Positions 52,666-61,038 of a stretch of 64,000 bases of DNA are shown in pieces. Each line of letters begins with the position of its first letter. Position 1 is the stretch's first letter. The stretch covers positions 1,116,001-1,180,000 of the forward strand of contig NZ_JAUCCU010000001.1 in NCBI RefSeq assembly GCF_034675845.1, written 5' to 3'. The translations under genes and the position numbers were made by a program. The notes beneath the pieces were generated by a model. That model saw only the letters and a list, made by a program, of their open reading frames with translations, did not search any database and had not been told where the DNA came from. The stretch comes from Castellaniella sp. GTDB lineage: Bacteria; Pseudomonadota; Gammaproteobacteria; Burkholderiales; Burkholderiaceae_B.

Positions 52666-54855
52666 TCAACGCGCCCGGGATATCCGGACTTCAGCCCCCC
52701 GGCGCTTGACCTCCAAGCCTTCGGAAGGCAGGATTTTCAGGCCTTCCAAGCCTTTGATGTAGCTGGACCCTTGCATTTGCATGACGCGGATTTTGTTGCG
52801 CATGACCACCGGATTGTGTTCCGGCATGCCGAACATCCAGACTTCCTCGAGGATTTTGGCGGAATTGATTTCGCCCGTGTGCTGGGCCACCGGCCCCAGG
52901 CACAGCATATGGCCTTCGCGGCCAAACACCGGCAGCGCATCCAGGCCGGGATTCAGGGTCCAGCGGGTGCCACCTTCGTAGCGCCAGCCCGTGGCCAAAT
53001 CCCACCAGGCATCACCCTCGGGCAGATAGATCTCGGCCTGGCCGCCTGGCTGCATGACAGGCGCCACCAATAAGGCCGGCCCAAGCAAATACTGGGTGTC
53101 CCAGGCATGCGCCTGCGGATCGGCCGGGTAGGCCTGCGCCATGGAACGCTGTACCGGCAGCCCGGTGCGTACCGCATCGTCAATAATGCCGGCCACATAG
53201 GGCAAGAGGCGATAGCGCCATTGCAGCCAATGACCGATCAAGTTCCGCGTAGACGCATCGAAGGCATCGGGCATCAGGTCTGGATGGCCCTGGAAACTGA
53301 AATTGGCCGAAAACACGCTCATGGCCAGCCAGCGCAGATAAAGCTCGGGGGTCATGGTCCGCATGGATCGACTGGCACAGCCCAAGGCATGAGTCTGGAC
53401 GGCCACCCCCGCATTGCCTACCGACAGGGCGGCCCGCAAGGTCTGAGCATAACCATCCCAGCTATTGTCCACATCCGGCCCCTGCTGCCAGGCAAAGCGC
53501 TGTACCCCAGGGAACAGGTCGCGGCTGAGCATCACGCCTTCCTGAGGGGTGCGCGGCCCGGCGACGGCATCAAACAGGGCGCGACGCGCCAAGTGCGGGT
53601 ACGACGTGCGCAACACGGCGCCGGCTTCGCCACTGCGGGCTTCCAACTGTGCCGGAAAGTCGAAGCGCGCCTGACAAACGGGGGCCGCCAAACCATCATC
53701 CAAGGCCTGTTGATGACGCTCGGCCCAAAACCGGGCGGTGTCCTTGTGGGTGAGGTCCAGCAATGCAAAGGGACGATCCCCCGAGGCAGCCGTACCAGGA
53801 CACACCCAGGCATTGCCATCTTCGTCGCATAGCAGCCAGCCGCGGTCTTCCCATTCGTCGAACAAGTCTGTGCCCTGCAGGACGCCGGGAATGCAGCTGC
53901 CCGCCAAGTGAATGTTCTGTTCTTGGGCGGCCGCCACGATCTCGCGCCAGTCATCCACGGCGGCAGACCATTCGAAGACCGGCTTATCCGCCTGAAATCC
54001 GAGAATCGCCGGATCAGCCAGTCGCAAGGCATCCAGCGCCAATCCCTGGGCACGCAGGCTGCGCACCTGCTGCAGACTGTGGGCAATGGTCTGCCCAGGG
54101 GCCTGATCCAGCCAAACCCCCAGAGGCCAGAGGTTGGGCTGGCCGGCTCGTCCGGTCAAGGCCGTGTACTGATTGAGGATTTCGCCCGGATCACCGACAA
54201 ACAGGAATACATCCAGCCCTGCCCCATGCACCTGCATCTGCAGGCGCGACGGCGCACGCAAATCGTGCACCACGCGGTCCAGGGTATTGGCGTACACCCC
54301 CCAGCCCGCTGGCGTCCAGGCCAAGGGCAGGCAGCGGTCTGCCGCATCGTCAGAGACCAGCCGCAGGCCCCGTCGATCGGGATCGGCGCAAGTCTCGCCC
54401 AAGCCAAAGACACCCTCGGTGTCGCCCAGCGTCCAGTCGATGGACCAGACAGGGTCGCCGGCATCATCTACCACAGGCTGTAGCGATAGCTGCGCCCGCG
54501 CAACAGGCTGCTGCTGGCGCATCAGCTGTAATGCAAACCCCTGATCCCCCAGTGTCAGGCAGGCATCGCCCTGAGACAAATGCCAGCCTCCGGTATCTCC
54601 TGCCTGGCACTCCAGTTCGCTGACGGCCTCGTGACGGGCCAGCAACATGTCGGCCTGACGCTGCGCGCGCGCAGTAGCTTTAGGGGGTTCCAACCAAGCG
54701 ATCGGACCGCAGCGCAGCCGAAAAACGCCTGGCGCATGGGCCTCGATGCGCAGACACCATTCGTCTGACTGATAGACCCACTCGACGCAGGAAGACGTCC
54801 TGGTGACCGGGCCAGTCTCGAATAATTGGTCCGCCAATTCAATGGTGGGCGACAC
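52666..54855 (-). CDS. divergent glycoside hydrolase family 31 (alpha-glucosidase/alpha-xylosidase-like) protein
   Basis: About 729 residues. GH31 traits are EGVFGLGETCADPDRRGLRL, LWPLGVWLDQAPGQT at the barrel entry, CQARFDFPAQ where others have the nucleophile motif KTDFGE, QRFAWQQGPDVDNSW for the acid/base region, and SFQGHPDLMP. The nucleophile and acid/base aspartates seem present, but the GxDIGGF block near the -1 subsite reads QTHALGC, with its conserved Asp lost. It may have altered specificity or low activity. The GTG at 54855 has AGAGGA seven bases upstream; the frame from 55065 would overlap mnmC. Confidence 0.8.
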   Translation of the reverse strand: MSPTIELADQLFETGPVTRTSSCVEWVYQSDEWCLRIEAHAPGVFRLRCGPIAWLEPPKATARAQRQADMLLARHEAVSELECQAGDTGGWHLSQGDACLTLGDQGFALQLMRQQQPVARAQLSLQPVVDDAGDPVWSIDWTLGDTEGVFGLGETCADPDRRGLRLVSDDAADRCLPLAWTPAGWGVYANTLDRVVHDLRAPSRLQMQVHGAGLDVFLFVGDPGEILNQYTALTGRAGQPNLWPLGVWLDQAPGQTIAHSLQQVRSLRAQGLALDALRLADPAILGFQADKPVFEWSAAVDDWREIVAAAQEQNIHLAGSCIPGVLQGTDLFDEWEDRGWLLCDEDGNAWVCPGTAASGDRPFALLDLTHKDTARFWAERHQQALDDGLAAPVCQARFDFPAQLEARSGEAGAVLRTSYPHLARRALFDAVAGPRTPQEGVMLSRDLFPGVQRFAWQQGPDVDNSWDGYAQTLRAALSVGNAGVAVQTHALGCASRSMRTMTPELYLRWLAMSVFSANFSFQGHPDLMPDAFDASTRNLIGHWLQWRYRLLPYVAGIIDDAVRTGLPVQRSMAQAYPADPQAHAWDTQYLLGPALLVAPVMQPGGQAEIYLPEGDAWWDLATGWRYEGGTRWTLNPGLDALPVFGREGHMLCLGPVAQHTGEINSAKILEEVWMFGMPEHNPVVMRNKIRVMQMQGSSYIKGLEGLKILPSEGLEVKRRGAEVRISRAR

Positions 54856-55009
54856 AGCGTAATCCTCTGGGCGGTTCGCCCACGTGAATCTTGTAAAAGA
54901 CCCTATTTTGACGGATTTGCGCCATAAAATAAAATCCAGCCTGATTTCAGGGTAATTGAGTAGCCTACCACGACCACTCAAACACACGAAAAAACTGTTT
55001 GACGCATCC

Positions 55010-56884
55010 TTAACGCAAGCGAATCCGATGCTGCAATTCCCGTTCGATCGGCCAGGGTTCATCATCCAGCCGGGCGGCCATCAAATCCCCCGCCAAGGCC
55101 GACCAGCTAAGGCCGCGCGACCCATACGCGCAGGCCAGCCACAACCCCGGATGCTGCGCAACCGCGTCAATGATCGGCAAATGATCGCGGGTGGCCGCCC
55201 GCCAACCCGCCCAGCCTTCCGGCGCTGCCGCGCCCAACCAGGGAAGGGCAGCGTCCGGCAGCCACCCGCCTATGCGCCTCAGAATATCTCGATGGCCGGC
55301 CTCATCGACCTCGGCCACCGACACATGGGGCCGGTACGTGCTGCCGGCCACCGCCCAGCCCTGCCGGGGCGGCAAACAATAGCCCTGGCCGGACACCACA
55401 CAGCGCGGCACGGCCGGCATGTCGGCGGGCACCGGATACAGGCTGACCTGCCCGGCAAGCGGCGTCAAACCAGACAGCACGGGCCAGGCGGAGATCTCCG
55501 CCACCCTGGCCAACAAGGCCGGTGTCTGGCGCGCAGTGGCCAAGACGACCTGGTCCGCCTCGCCCAGCAGCCGACCATCGGCACTCTTGAACTGCCAGCC
55601 ACCGGAAGATAGAGGCAGGAGTTCTGTCACCGTCCCCGTCCGATACTGCACCCCGGGGCTGGTCAACAAGGCAGCCTGCAGCTCGCCCGGACACACCCGC
55701 AAGGCCTGGGCAAACCATAATCCGCCATACGCAATCGGGATGCCCGCCTGTCGGCTGGCTTGGGCCGCATCCAACCAGCGCACCCAATCGGCCGGAAAGC
55801 CCAGCCGGGTCAAGGCCTGCTGCTGGGTCAAGGCCTGCTGCGGCGACTGCGCGCACACCAAAGCGCCACAAGGGTCTGGCCGCGCATCTCCAGCCAGGCC
55901 CGCCCAGCGCGCCCAGGCCCGCTGCAACCCCACCCGGGACAAGCGGGAACGCGTGTCATCATCCGGACTGAGGGCCGGCACCAGCGCCGCTGCCCCCCGG
56001 CTGCGCACGGCGGCAGGCACACGATCAATATCCAGCGGGTCCCAGACCTGCACCTGATGACCCCGCAAGGCCAATGACTGTGCCAGCCCCGCCCCAGCCA
56101 GGCCGGCGCCCACCACGGCCACCGACAGGCGCCTGCGCGGACCTGGTGTCTGGCCCAACCCAGGGCGCAGCACAGCAATCGTCATGTCGCGCTTACCGGC
56201 AACCCCCGGAACTTTGTTGACCAAAAATCCGGCATCGCGCAAGTCGCGGCGCACCTGACCCGCCGCACACCAGGTTGCTGCCGTCGCCCCTGCCCGCGCC
56301 AGCCGCCGCAGTTGGCCGAACAAGGCAGGCGACCACATAGCCGGATTGACGCGCGGCGCAAAACCATCCAGAAAAAAAGCATCCACACAGGCCTGCACCT
56401 GACGCGCAGTGCGGCGTATATCCCCAAACACCAGGGTCAGGCTGAGGCCGCCCGACTGCAGCGTCAATTGGTGCAGGCCCGGCAACAAGGGGGGCCACTG
56501 AGCCGCCAATTCGTCCGCCAGCGGCTGCAATCCTGCGGGCAGCCCAACCCAGGCGCGACGCAAATCCGGCAACGCAAAGGGATGGGCCTCAAAGGACAGA
56601 TAATGCAGGCGCGCACTGCGCTGCGGGTCATCGCGCCAGGCCTGCCAGGCAGCCAGAAAATTCTGCCCCAGGCCAAACCCGGTCTCGCAGATCGTGAAGG
56701 CATCCCGCCCACGCCAGCGTGCAGGCAGCTCATTGCCCCGTAAAAAAACCTGCTGCGCCTGCGCCAACGGCCCGGCTGCGCCATGATAGACATCATCGAA
56801 CAGGGTGCTGCACGGCACGCCCTGGGCATTCTCCTGCCAAACAGCGGGAGTCAAAGGTTCATAAGGGCCAGACATAAGGGACAC
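55010..56884 (-). CDS. mnmC: bifunctional tRNA (mnm5s2U34) methyltransferase/FAD-dependent cmnm5s2U oxidoreductase
   Basis: A 624-residue MnmC. The N-terminal MnmC2 methyltransferase domain (about 1-240) has FTICETGFGLGQNFLAAWQAW and FFLDGFAPRVNPAMWSPALF. The C-terminal MnmC1 domain (about 258-624) has the FAD Rossmann motif VAVVGAGLAGAGLAQSLALRGH and the C-terminal block ACAYGSRGLSWSALAGDLMAARL. MnmC completes mnm5s2U at the wobble position of tRNAs such as tRNA-Lys(UUU), encoded 4 kb away. The start may be GTG 56884 or ATG 56875. It is divergent from the IMPase gene. Confidence 0.94.
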   Translation of the reverse strand: MSLMSGPYEPLTPAVWQENAQGVPCSTLFDDVYHGAAGPLAQAQQVFLRGNELPARWRGRDAFTICETGFGLGQNFLAAWQAWRDDPQRSARLHYLSFEAHPFALPDLRRAWVGLPAGLQPLADELAAQWPPLLPGLHQLTLQSGGLSLTLVFGDIRRTARQVQACVDAFFLDGFAPRVNPAMWSPALFGQLRRLARAGATAATWCAAGQVRRDLRDAGFLVNKVPGVAGKRDMTIAVLRPGLGQTPGPRRRLSVAVVGAGLAGAGLAQSLALRGHQVQVWDPLDIDRVPAAVRSRGAAALVPALSPDDDTRSRLSRVGLQRAWARWAGLAGDARPDPCGALVCAQSPQQALTQQQALTRLGFPADWVRWLDAAQASRQAGIPIAYGGLWFAQALRVCPGELQAALLTSPGVQYRTGTVTELLPLSSGGWQFKSADGRLLGEADQVVLATARQTPALLARVAEISAWPVLSGLTPLAGQVSLYPVPADMPAVPRCVVSGQGYCLPPRQGWAVAGSTYRPHVSVAEVDEAGHRDILRRIGGWLPDAALPWLGAAAPEGWAGWRAATRDHLPIIDAVAQHPGLWLACAYGSRGLSWSALAGDLMAARLDDEPWPIERELQHRIRLR

Positions 56885-56947
56885 TCAGGGACTGCTCACG
56901 TACAATGGGTTAAGCGCCAGGCGGGCGTATCACAGGAACGACACAGA

Positions 56948-57784
56948 ATGACACCGCATCTCCTGTCGGCTGACTACTTGGACGCCGCTGTCACGGCGGC
57001 CCATGCAGCTGCGGCCATTTTACAAAGCCACGCGCTGCACCGCTCCGATCTGATCATCGACACCAAACAACGCAACGACCTGGTCTCTCAGGCCGACCGC
57101 GAAGCCGAACAGGCCATCATCCAGATCCTGCAGGCCCGCACCCCGGACATTGGCATCATCGCCGAAGAATCCGGCGGCCAGGCGGGCAGCCAGGCCACCT
57201 GGTGCATCGACCCCCTGGATGGCACCACCAATTTCCTCAGCGGCATCCCGCACTATGCGGTTTCCATTGCCCTGATCGCCCACGTCGGCAGCCAGCCCGA
57301 CGGCCAGACGCCCCTGCCCCAGGACACCCCTTTGATCGGGGTGATCTACGATCCGAATCGCGAAGAGCTTTTTACCGCCCTGCACGGCATCGGGGCCTGG
57401 CTCAATGGCCGACGCATCTACTGCTCCGACACCCGCTTGCTGGCGGATTCCGTATTGGCCACGGGTTTTCCATTTCGCGATTTTTCCTTTGAATCCCAAT
57501 ACATGCCGGGCTTCACCGACGCCATGCATCAAACCCGGGGCGTGCGCCGCTTGGGGGCGGCTTCGCTAGACCTGGCCTGGACCGCCTGTGGGCGCTACGA
57601 CGGCTATTGGGAAATGGGTCTGGCCCCCTGGGACGTAGCGGCGGGCACCGTGCTGGTACGCGCCGCCGGCGGCGTCTGCGAAGACCTGCACCACCAGGCC
57701 CCCTGGCCCGACAGCGGCTATGTCGTGGCCAGCAATGCCCATATTGCCACTGCCCTGGACATTCTGATCAGCAGACACTTATGA
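56948..57784 (+). CDS. inositol monophosphatase family protein (SuhB/HisN-like)
   Basis: A 278-residue protein of the IMPase superfamily. Metal-binding motif 1 is ADREAEQAIIQIL with GIIAEESGG, motif A is WCIDPLDGTTNFLSGIPHYA, and motif B is LGAASLDLAWTACGRYDGYWE with GLAPWDVAAGTVLVRAAGG. Members hydrolyse inositol-1-phosphate, histidinol-phosphate or PAP-like substrates; which one is not clear. The start at 56948 is within 63 bases of mnmC. Its stop overlaps the M20 gene start by 4 bases. Confidence 0.9.
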   Translation: MTPHLLSADYLDAAVTAAHAAAAILQSHALHRSDLIIDTKQRNDLVSQADREAEQAIIQILQARTPDIGIIAEESGGQAGSQATWCIDPLDGTTNFLSGIPHYAVSIALIAHVGSQPDGQTPLPQDTPLIGVIYDPNREELFTALHGIGAWLNGRRIYCSDTRLLADSVLATGFPFRDFSFESQYMPGFTDAMHQTRGVRRLGAASLDLAWTACGRYDGYWEMGLAPWDVAAGTVLVRAAGGVCEDLHHQAPWPDSGYVVASNAHIATALDILISRHL

Positions 57785-58986
57785 AACAAGCCCTATTCGA
57801 TACCCTGGGCAGTTGGCTGCCCGACATGACCGAGATCCGCCGCGCCATCCATGCCTGGCCCGAACTCGCCTTCCAGGAAATCCGCACGGCCGACACCGTG
57901 GCCCAGTTGCTGGAATCCTGGGGCATCCCCACCCACTGCGGCCTGGGCACGACGGGGGTGGTCGGCTGCATCACCGGCCAGCGCCCCGGCCCCAGCATTG
58001 GCCTGCGTGCCGATATGGATGCCCTGCCCATGCCTGAAGCCAATACCTTTGCCCATGCCAGCCAGAATCCAGGCGTGATGCATGCCTGCGGTCATGACGG
58101 CCATACCGCCATGCTGCTGGCGGCGGCTCGCTACCTGGCCCAGCACCCGGACTTTCCTGGCACCGTGGTGCTGATCTTCCAGCCCGCCGAAGAAGGCGGC
58201 GGCGGCGCCCGCCACATGATCGAGGACGGCCTGTTCGATCTTTTCCCCATGGATGCGGTGTTTGGCATGCATAATTGGCCCGGCCTGCCCGTGGGCACGT
58301 TCGGCCTGACGGCAGGCCCCATCATGGCCTCCAGCAACCGCTTCCAGATCACCTTGCAGGGCAAGGGCGCACACGGCGCCATGCCGCACCTGGGGGTAGA
58401 CCCCGTGGTTGCAGCCGCCCAGTTGACCCTGGCCTTCCAGACCATCCTGACCCGCGACCAGGACCCCCTGGACGCAGGGGTGATCAGCGTCACCCAGATA
58501 CATGCGGGTTCCGCCGATAATGTGATCCCCGATCAGGCCATTCTGCGCGGCACTGTTCGCACCCTGTCCACCACCGTGCTGGACCAGATCGAAACCCGCA
58601 TGCGCGACCTGACCCTCCACCTGGCCCAGGCGCTGCGCTGCACGGCGGATTTCCATTTCAGCCGTGAATACCCGGCCACCATCAACCACCCTGCCGAAAC
58701 CGATCTCAGCACCCAGGTGCTCACGGACCTGGTCGGTGCAAATCACGTCCGTACCGGCGTACGGCCATCCATGGGAGCCGAAGACTTCGCCTTCATGCTG
58801 CAGGCCCGGCCCGGCTGCTACATCTGGATTGGCAATGGTGAAGGCGACCATCGCACACCAGGCCATGGTCTAGGTCCCTGCACCTTGCACAACAGCAGCT
58901 ACGACTTCAATGACGACCTGATTCCCCTGGGGGCTGCCTACTGGGTCATGCTGGCTCACCGATTTCTGCAGTCAGGCCAGGATTGA
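57781..58986 (+). CDS. M20D family amidohydrolase (hippurate/IAA-amino-acid hydrolase type)
   Basis: A 401-residue metallo-amidohydrolase. IRRAIHAWPELAFQEIRT, LRADMDALPMPE and MHACGHDGHTAMLL carry the zinc-binding cysteine and His, and PAEEGGGGARHMI the catalytic Glu pair; QGKGAHGAMPHLGVDP is the dimerisation-domain block. Such enzymes split N-acyl or N-aroyl amino acids. The start overlaps the IMPase stop by 4 bases. The true substrate is not inferable here. Confidence 0.92.
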   Translation: MKQALFDTLGSWLPDMTEIRRAIHAWPELAFQEIRTADTVAQLLESWGIPTHCGLGTTGVVGCITGQRPGPSIGLRADMDALPMPEANTFAHASQNPGVMHACGHDGHTAMLLAAARYLAQHPDFPGTVVLIFQPAEEGGGGARHMIEDGLFDLFPMDAVFGMHNWPGLPVGTFGLTAGPIMASSNRFQITLQGKGAHGAMPHLGVDPVVAAAQLTLAFQTILTRDQDPLDAGVISVTQIHAGSADNVIPDQAILRGTVRTLSTTVLDQIETRMRDLTLHLAQALRCTADFHFSREYPATINHPAETDLSTQVLTDLVGANHVRTGVRPSMGAEDFAFMLQARPGCYIWIGNGEGDHRTPGHGLGPCTLHNSSYDFNDDLIPLGAAYWVMLAHRFLQSGQD

Positions 58987-59097
58987 TTTTTAAAATTAAT
59001 GGCCCTGCCCCCGGCGCGTTGACGTCTATCGCCTAAAATACGCGTGACACCGGGCAAGTCACGCGGACTGCCGTACCCCAAACTCACCGAGGTCTTC

Positions 59098-59490
59098 ATG
59101 TCCACACCCCTGCCCCCCCACGATCACCCCCCTGTGATTCGCGTCATGCCCATGCCTGCGGACGCCAATGTCCATGGCGATGTCTTCGGGGGCTGGATCA
59201 TGTCTCAGGTCGATATCGCGGGCTCGGTCCCGGCATCCCGCCGTGCCGGCGGGCGGGTGGCCACCGTGGCTGTCAATGCCTTTACCTTCAAGCAGCCGGT
59301 CTTCGTGGGCGATCTCGTCAGTTTCTATGCCAGCATCATTCGCACAGGGCGCACCTCCATCACCGTCGCGGTCGAGGTCTACGCCCAGCGCCAGGGCCTG
59401 GATGCCGAGGCCATCAAGGTCACCGAGGCCACGCTGACCTACGTCGCGACCGACGAAAGTCGCAGAAGCCGCCCCCTGCCCCCCCTCTGA
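59098..59490 (+). CDS. acyl-CoA thioesterase, YciA/hotdog fold
   Basis: A 130-residue hotdog-fold thioesterase. PMPADANVHGDVFGGWIMSQVDIAGS carries the conserved Asn/His/Asp region, and VNAFTFKQPVFVGDLVSFYASI matches the acyl-CoA thioesterase core. YciA has the same length and cleaves acyl-CoAs broadly. The ATG at 59098 has GAGG five bases upstream. It lies 12 bases before mgtE. Confidence 0.92.
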   Translation: MSTPLPPHDHPPVIRVMPMPADANVHGDVFGGWIMSQVDIAGSVPASRRAGGRVATVAVNAFTFKQPVFVGDLVSFYASIIRTGRTSITVAVEVYAQRQGLDAEAIKVTEATLTYVATDESRRSRPLPPL

Positions 59491-59502
59491 GGAACCGGAT
59501 TC

Positions 59503-60987
59503 ATGGCTGATCAGCCGGTTGAACAAACCGCTACCTCTGTTGTCATCCCTCGCCGCCTGGACCCGGAAGACGCCCAACTGGCCTTGCAGGAGCTGCAGTC
59601 CATCCTGAAGCGCCAAGAGGTCGTGGAGGCGATCGCCCAGCGTCAGCACGACACCGAGGATGAAGACGGCTCCAACCTGCTGGAAGGCATGCTGCAACGC
59701 CAGCACGAAGACGAAATCCGCCTGATCGTCAACACCCTGCATCCAGCCGACATCGCTTTCATCCTCGAATCCCTGCCCGTTGCCCAGCGTCAGATCATCT
59801 GGGAACTGGTCAGCCAGGAATACGACGCGGATGTGCTGCTTGAGGTCGAGGACTGGGTGCGCGAGTCCCTGATCGAGTCCATGGACCACGAGGACCTGAT
59901 CGCAGCCACCGGCAATATGGATGCCGATGAGATCGCCGATCTGGCTCCCGACCTGCCCCCCGGCATCATCGCCGAGGTCCAGAAGGGTCTGACCGACGCG
60001 GAGCGCGCCCAACTGATTGCAGCGATGGGCTACCCCGAGGACACCGTCGGCGCCATCATGGACTTCGATATGGTGCGCGTGCGCGAGGACGTCACCCTGG
60101 AGGTCGTGCTGCGCTACCTGCGCCGCCTGCACGAACTACCCGACCATACCGATCAGATTTTCGTGGTGGATCGCAGCGACCTGCTGCGCGGCACCCTGTC
60201 TCTGTCGCGCCTGCTGGTCTCCGAACCCGACACCCTGGTCAATGCGGTCATGGAGCCCGACGTCCTGAGTCTGAATCCCCTGGATTCGGACGCTGACGCC
60301 GCTGGCGCCTTTGAACGCTATGACTTGGTGTCCGCGCCCGTGGTAGATGAACAAGGCCGCCTGATTGGCCGCGTCACCATCGACGAGGTGGTGGACGTGC
60401 TGCAGGAAGACTCCCAGGAACAAGAACTATCCCGCGCCGGCCTGCAAGAAGAAGACATCTTTGCCCCCGTGCTCTCGGCCCTGCGCAACCGCGCCCCCTG
60501 GCTATTGGTCAATCTGTGCACCGCCTCGATTGCCTCGTTGGTGGCCTCGCGCTTCGAGGACACGGTCAGTCATATCGTGATCCTGGCCTTTTTGATGTCC
60601 ATCGTCGCCGGGATTGGCGGTAATTCTGGCAATCAGACCATGACCATGATCATCCGCGCCATGGCCACAGGCCGGGTCACTGGCGCCAACATCCGGCAAC
60701 TGGTCAAACGCGAACTCCAGGTGACTTTCCTGGTGGGTTCCTGCGGCAGCCTGGTTGCCGCCACCTTCGCCTGGATGATCTCGGATTCCTACGCCATCGC
60801 GGCCGTGATGATGGCCGCGATGGTGGGCAATATGCTGATCGGCGCCGCTCTGGGGGTATTGATCCCTCTGCTGCGCGACCGCTTCGGCAAGGACCCCGCC
60901 ATGGGGTCTTCAGTGCTGCTCACCTTTGCCACCGATTCCCTGGGGTTTTTCCTGTTTCTGGGACTGGCAACCGTGTTCTTGCTGTAG
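59503..60987 (+). CDS. mgtE: magnesium transporter MgtE
   Basis: A 494-residue MgtE. The N-terminal Mg-sensing domain (about 30-160) has LHPADIAFILESLP and MGYPEDTVGAIMDFDMV, two CBS domains follow (about 175-300), and five membrane helices end the protein. The pore sequence GGNSGNQTMTMIIRAMA is the MgtE selectivity filter region. It is the last plus-strand gene, converging on secA through a long inverted repeat. Confidence 0.95.
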   Translation: MADQPVEQTATSVVIPRRLDPEDAQLALQELQSILKRQEVVEAIAQRQHDTEDEDGSNLLEGMLQRQHEDEIRLIVNTLHPADIAFILESLPVAQRQIIWELVSQEYDADVLLEVEDWVRESLIESMDHEDLIAATGNMDADEIADLAPDLPPGIIAEVQKGLTDAERAQLIAAMGYPEDTVGAIMDFDMVRVREDVTLEVVLRYLRRLHELPDHTDQIFVVDRSDLLRGTLSLSRLLVSEPDTLVNAVMEPDVLSLNPLDSDADAAGAFERYDLVSAPVVDEQGRLIGRVTIDEVVDVLQEDSQEQELSRAGLQEEDIFAPVLSALRNRAPWLLVNLCTASIASLVASRFEDTVSHIVILAFLMSIVAGIGGNSGNQTMTMIIRAMATGRVTGANIRQLVKRELQVTFLVGSCGSLVAATFAWMISDSYAIAAVMMAAMVGNMLIGAALGVLIPLLRDRFGKDPAMGSSVLLTFATDSLGFFLFLGLATVFLL

Positions 60988-60993
60988 TTTGAA

Positions 60994-61038
60994 AGGGGAC
61001 AGACCCCGATTTCTGAAAGAAATCGGGGTCTGTCCCCT
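60994..61038. repeat. long perfect inverted repeat (REP-like) between mgtE and secA
   Basis: A 21-base arm (60994-61014, beginning AGGGGACAGACCCCG) is followed by a 3-base loop GAA and by its perfect complement (61018-61038). The inner GGGGTCTGTCCCC core is a short palindrome-like form of the kind common in REP elements. The right end covers the first two bases of the secA stop codon. It may act as a bidirectional terminator and mRNA stabiliser. Only one copy is seen in this window. Confidence 0.9.

Noticed and set aside
54856..55065. GH31-like protein start at 55065
   Set aside because: It would overlap the mnmC end by 56 bases, and the extra residues show no family features. GTG 54855 has a good ribosome binding site.
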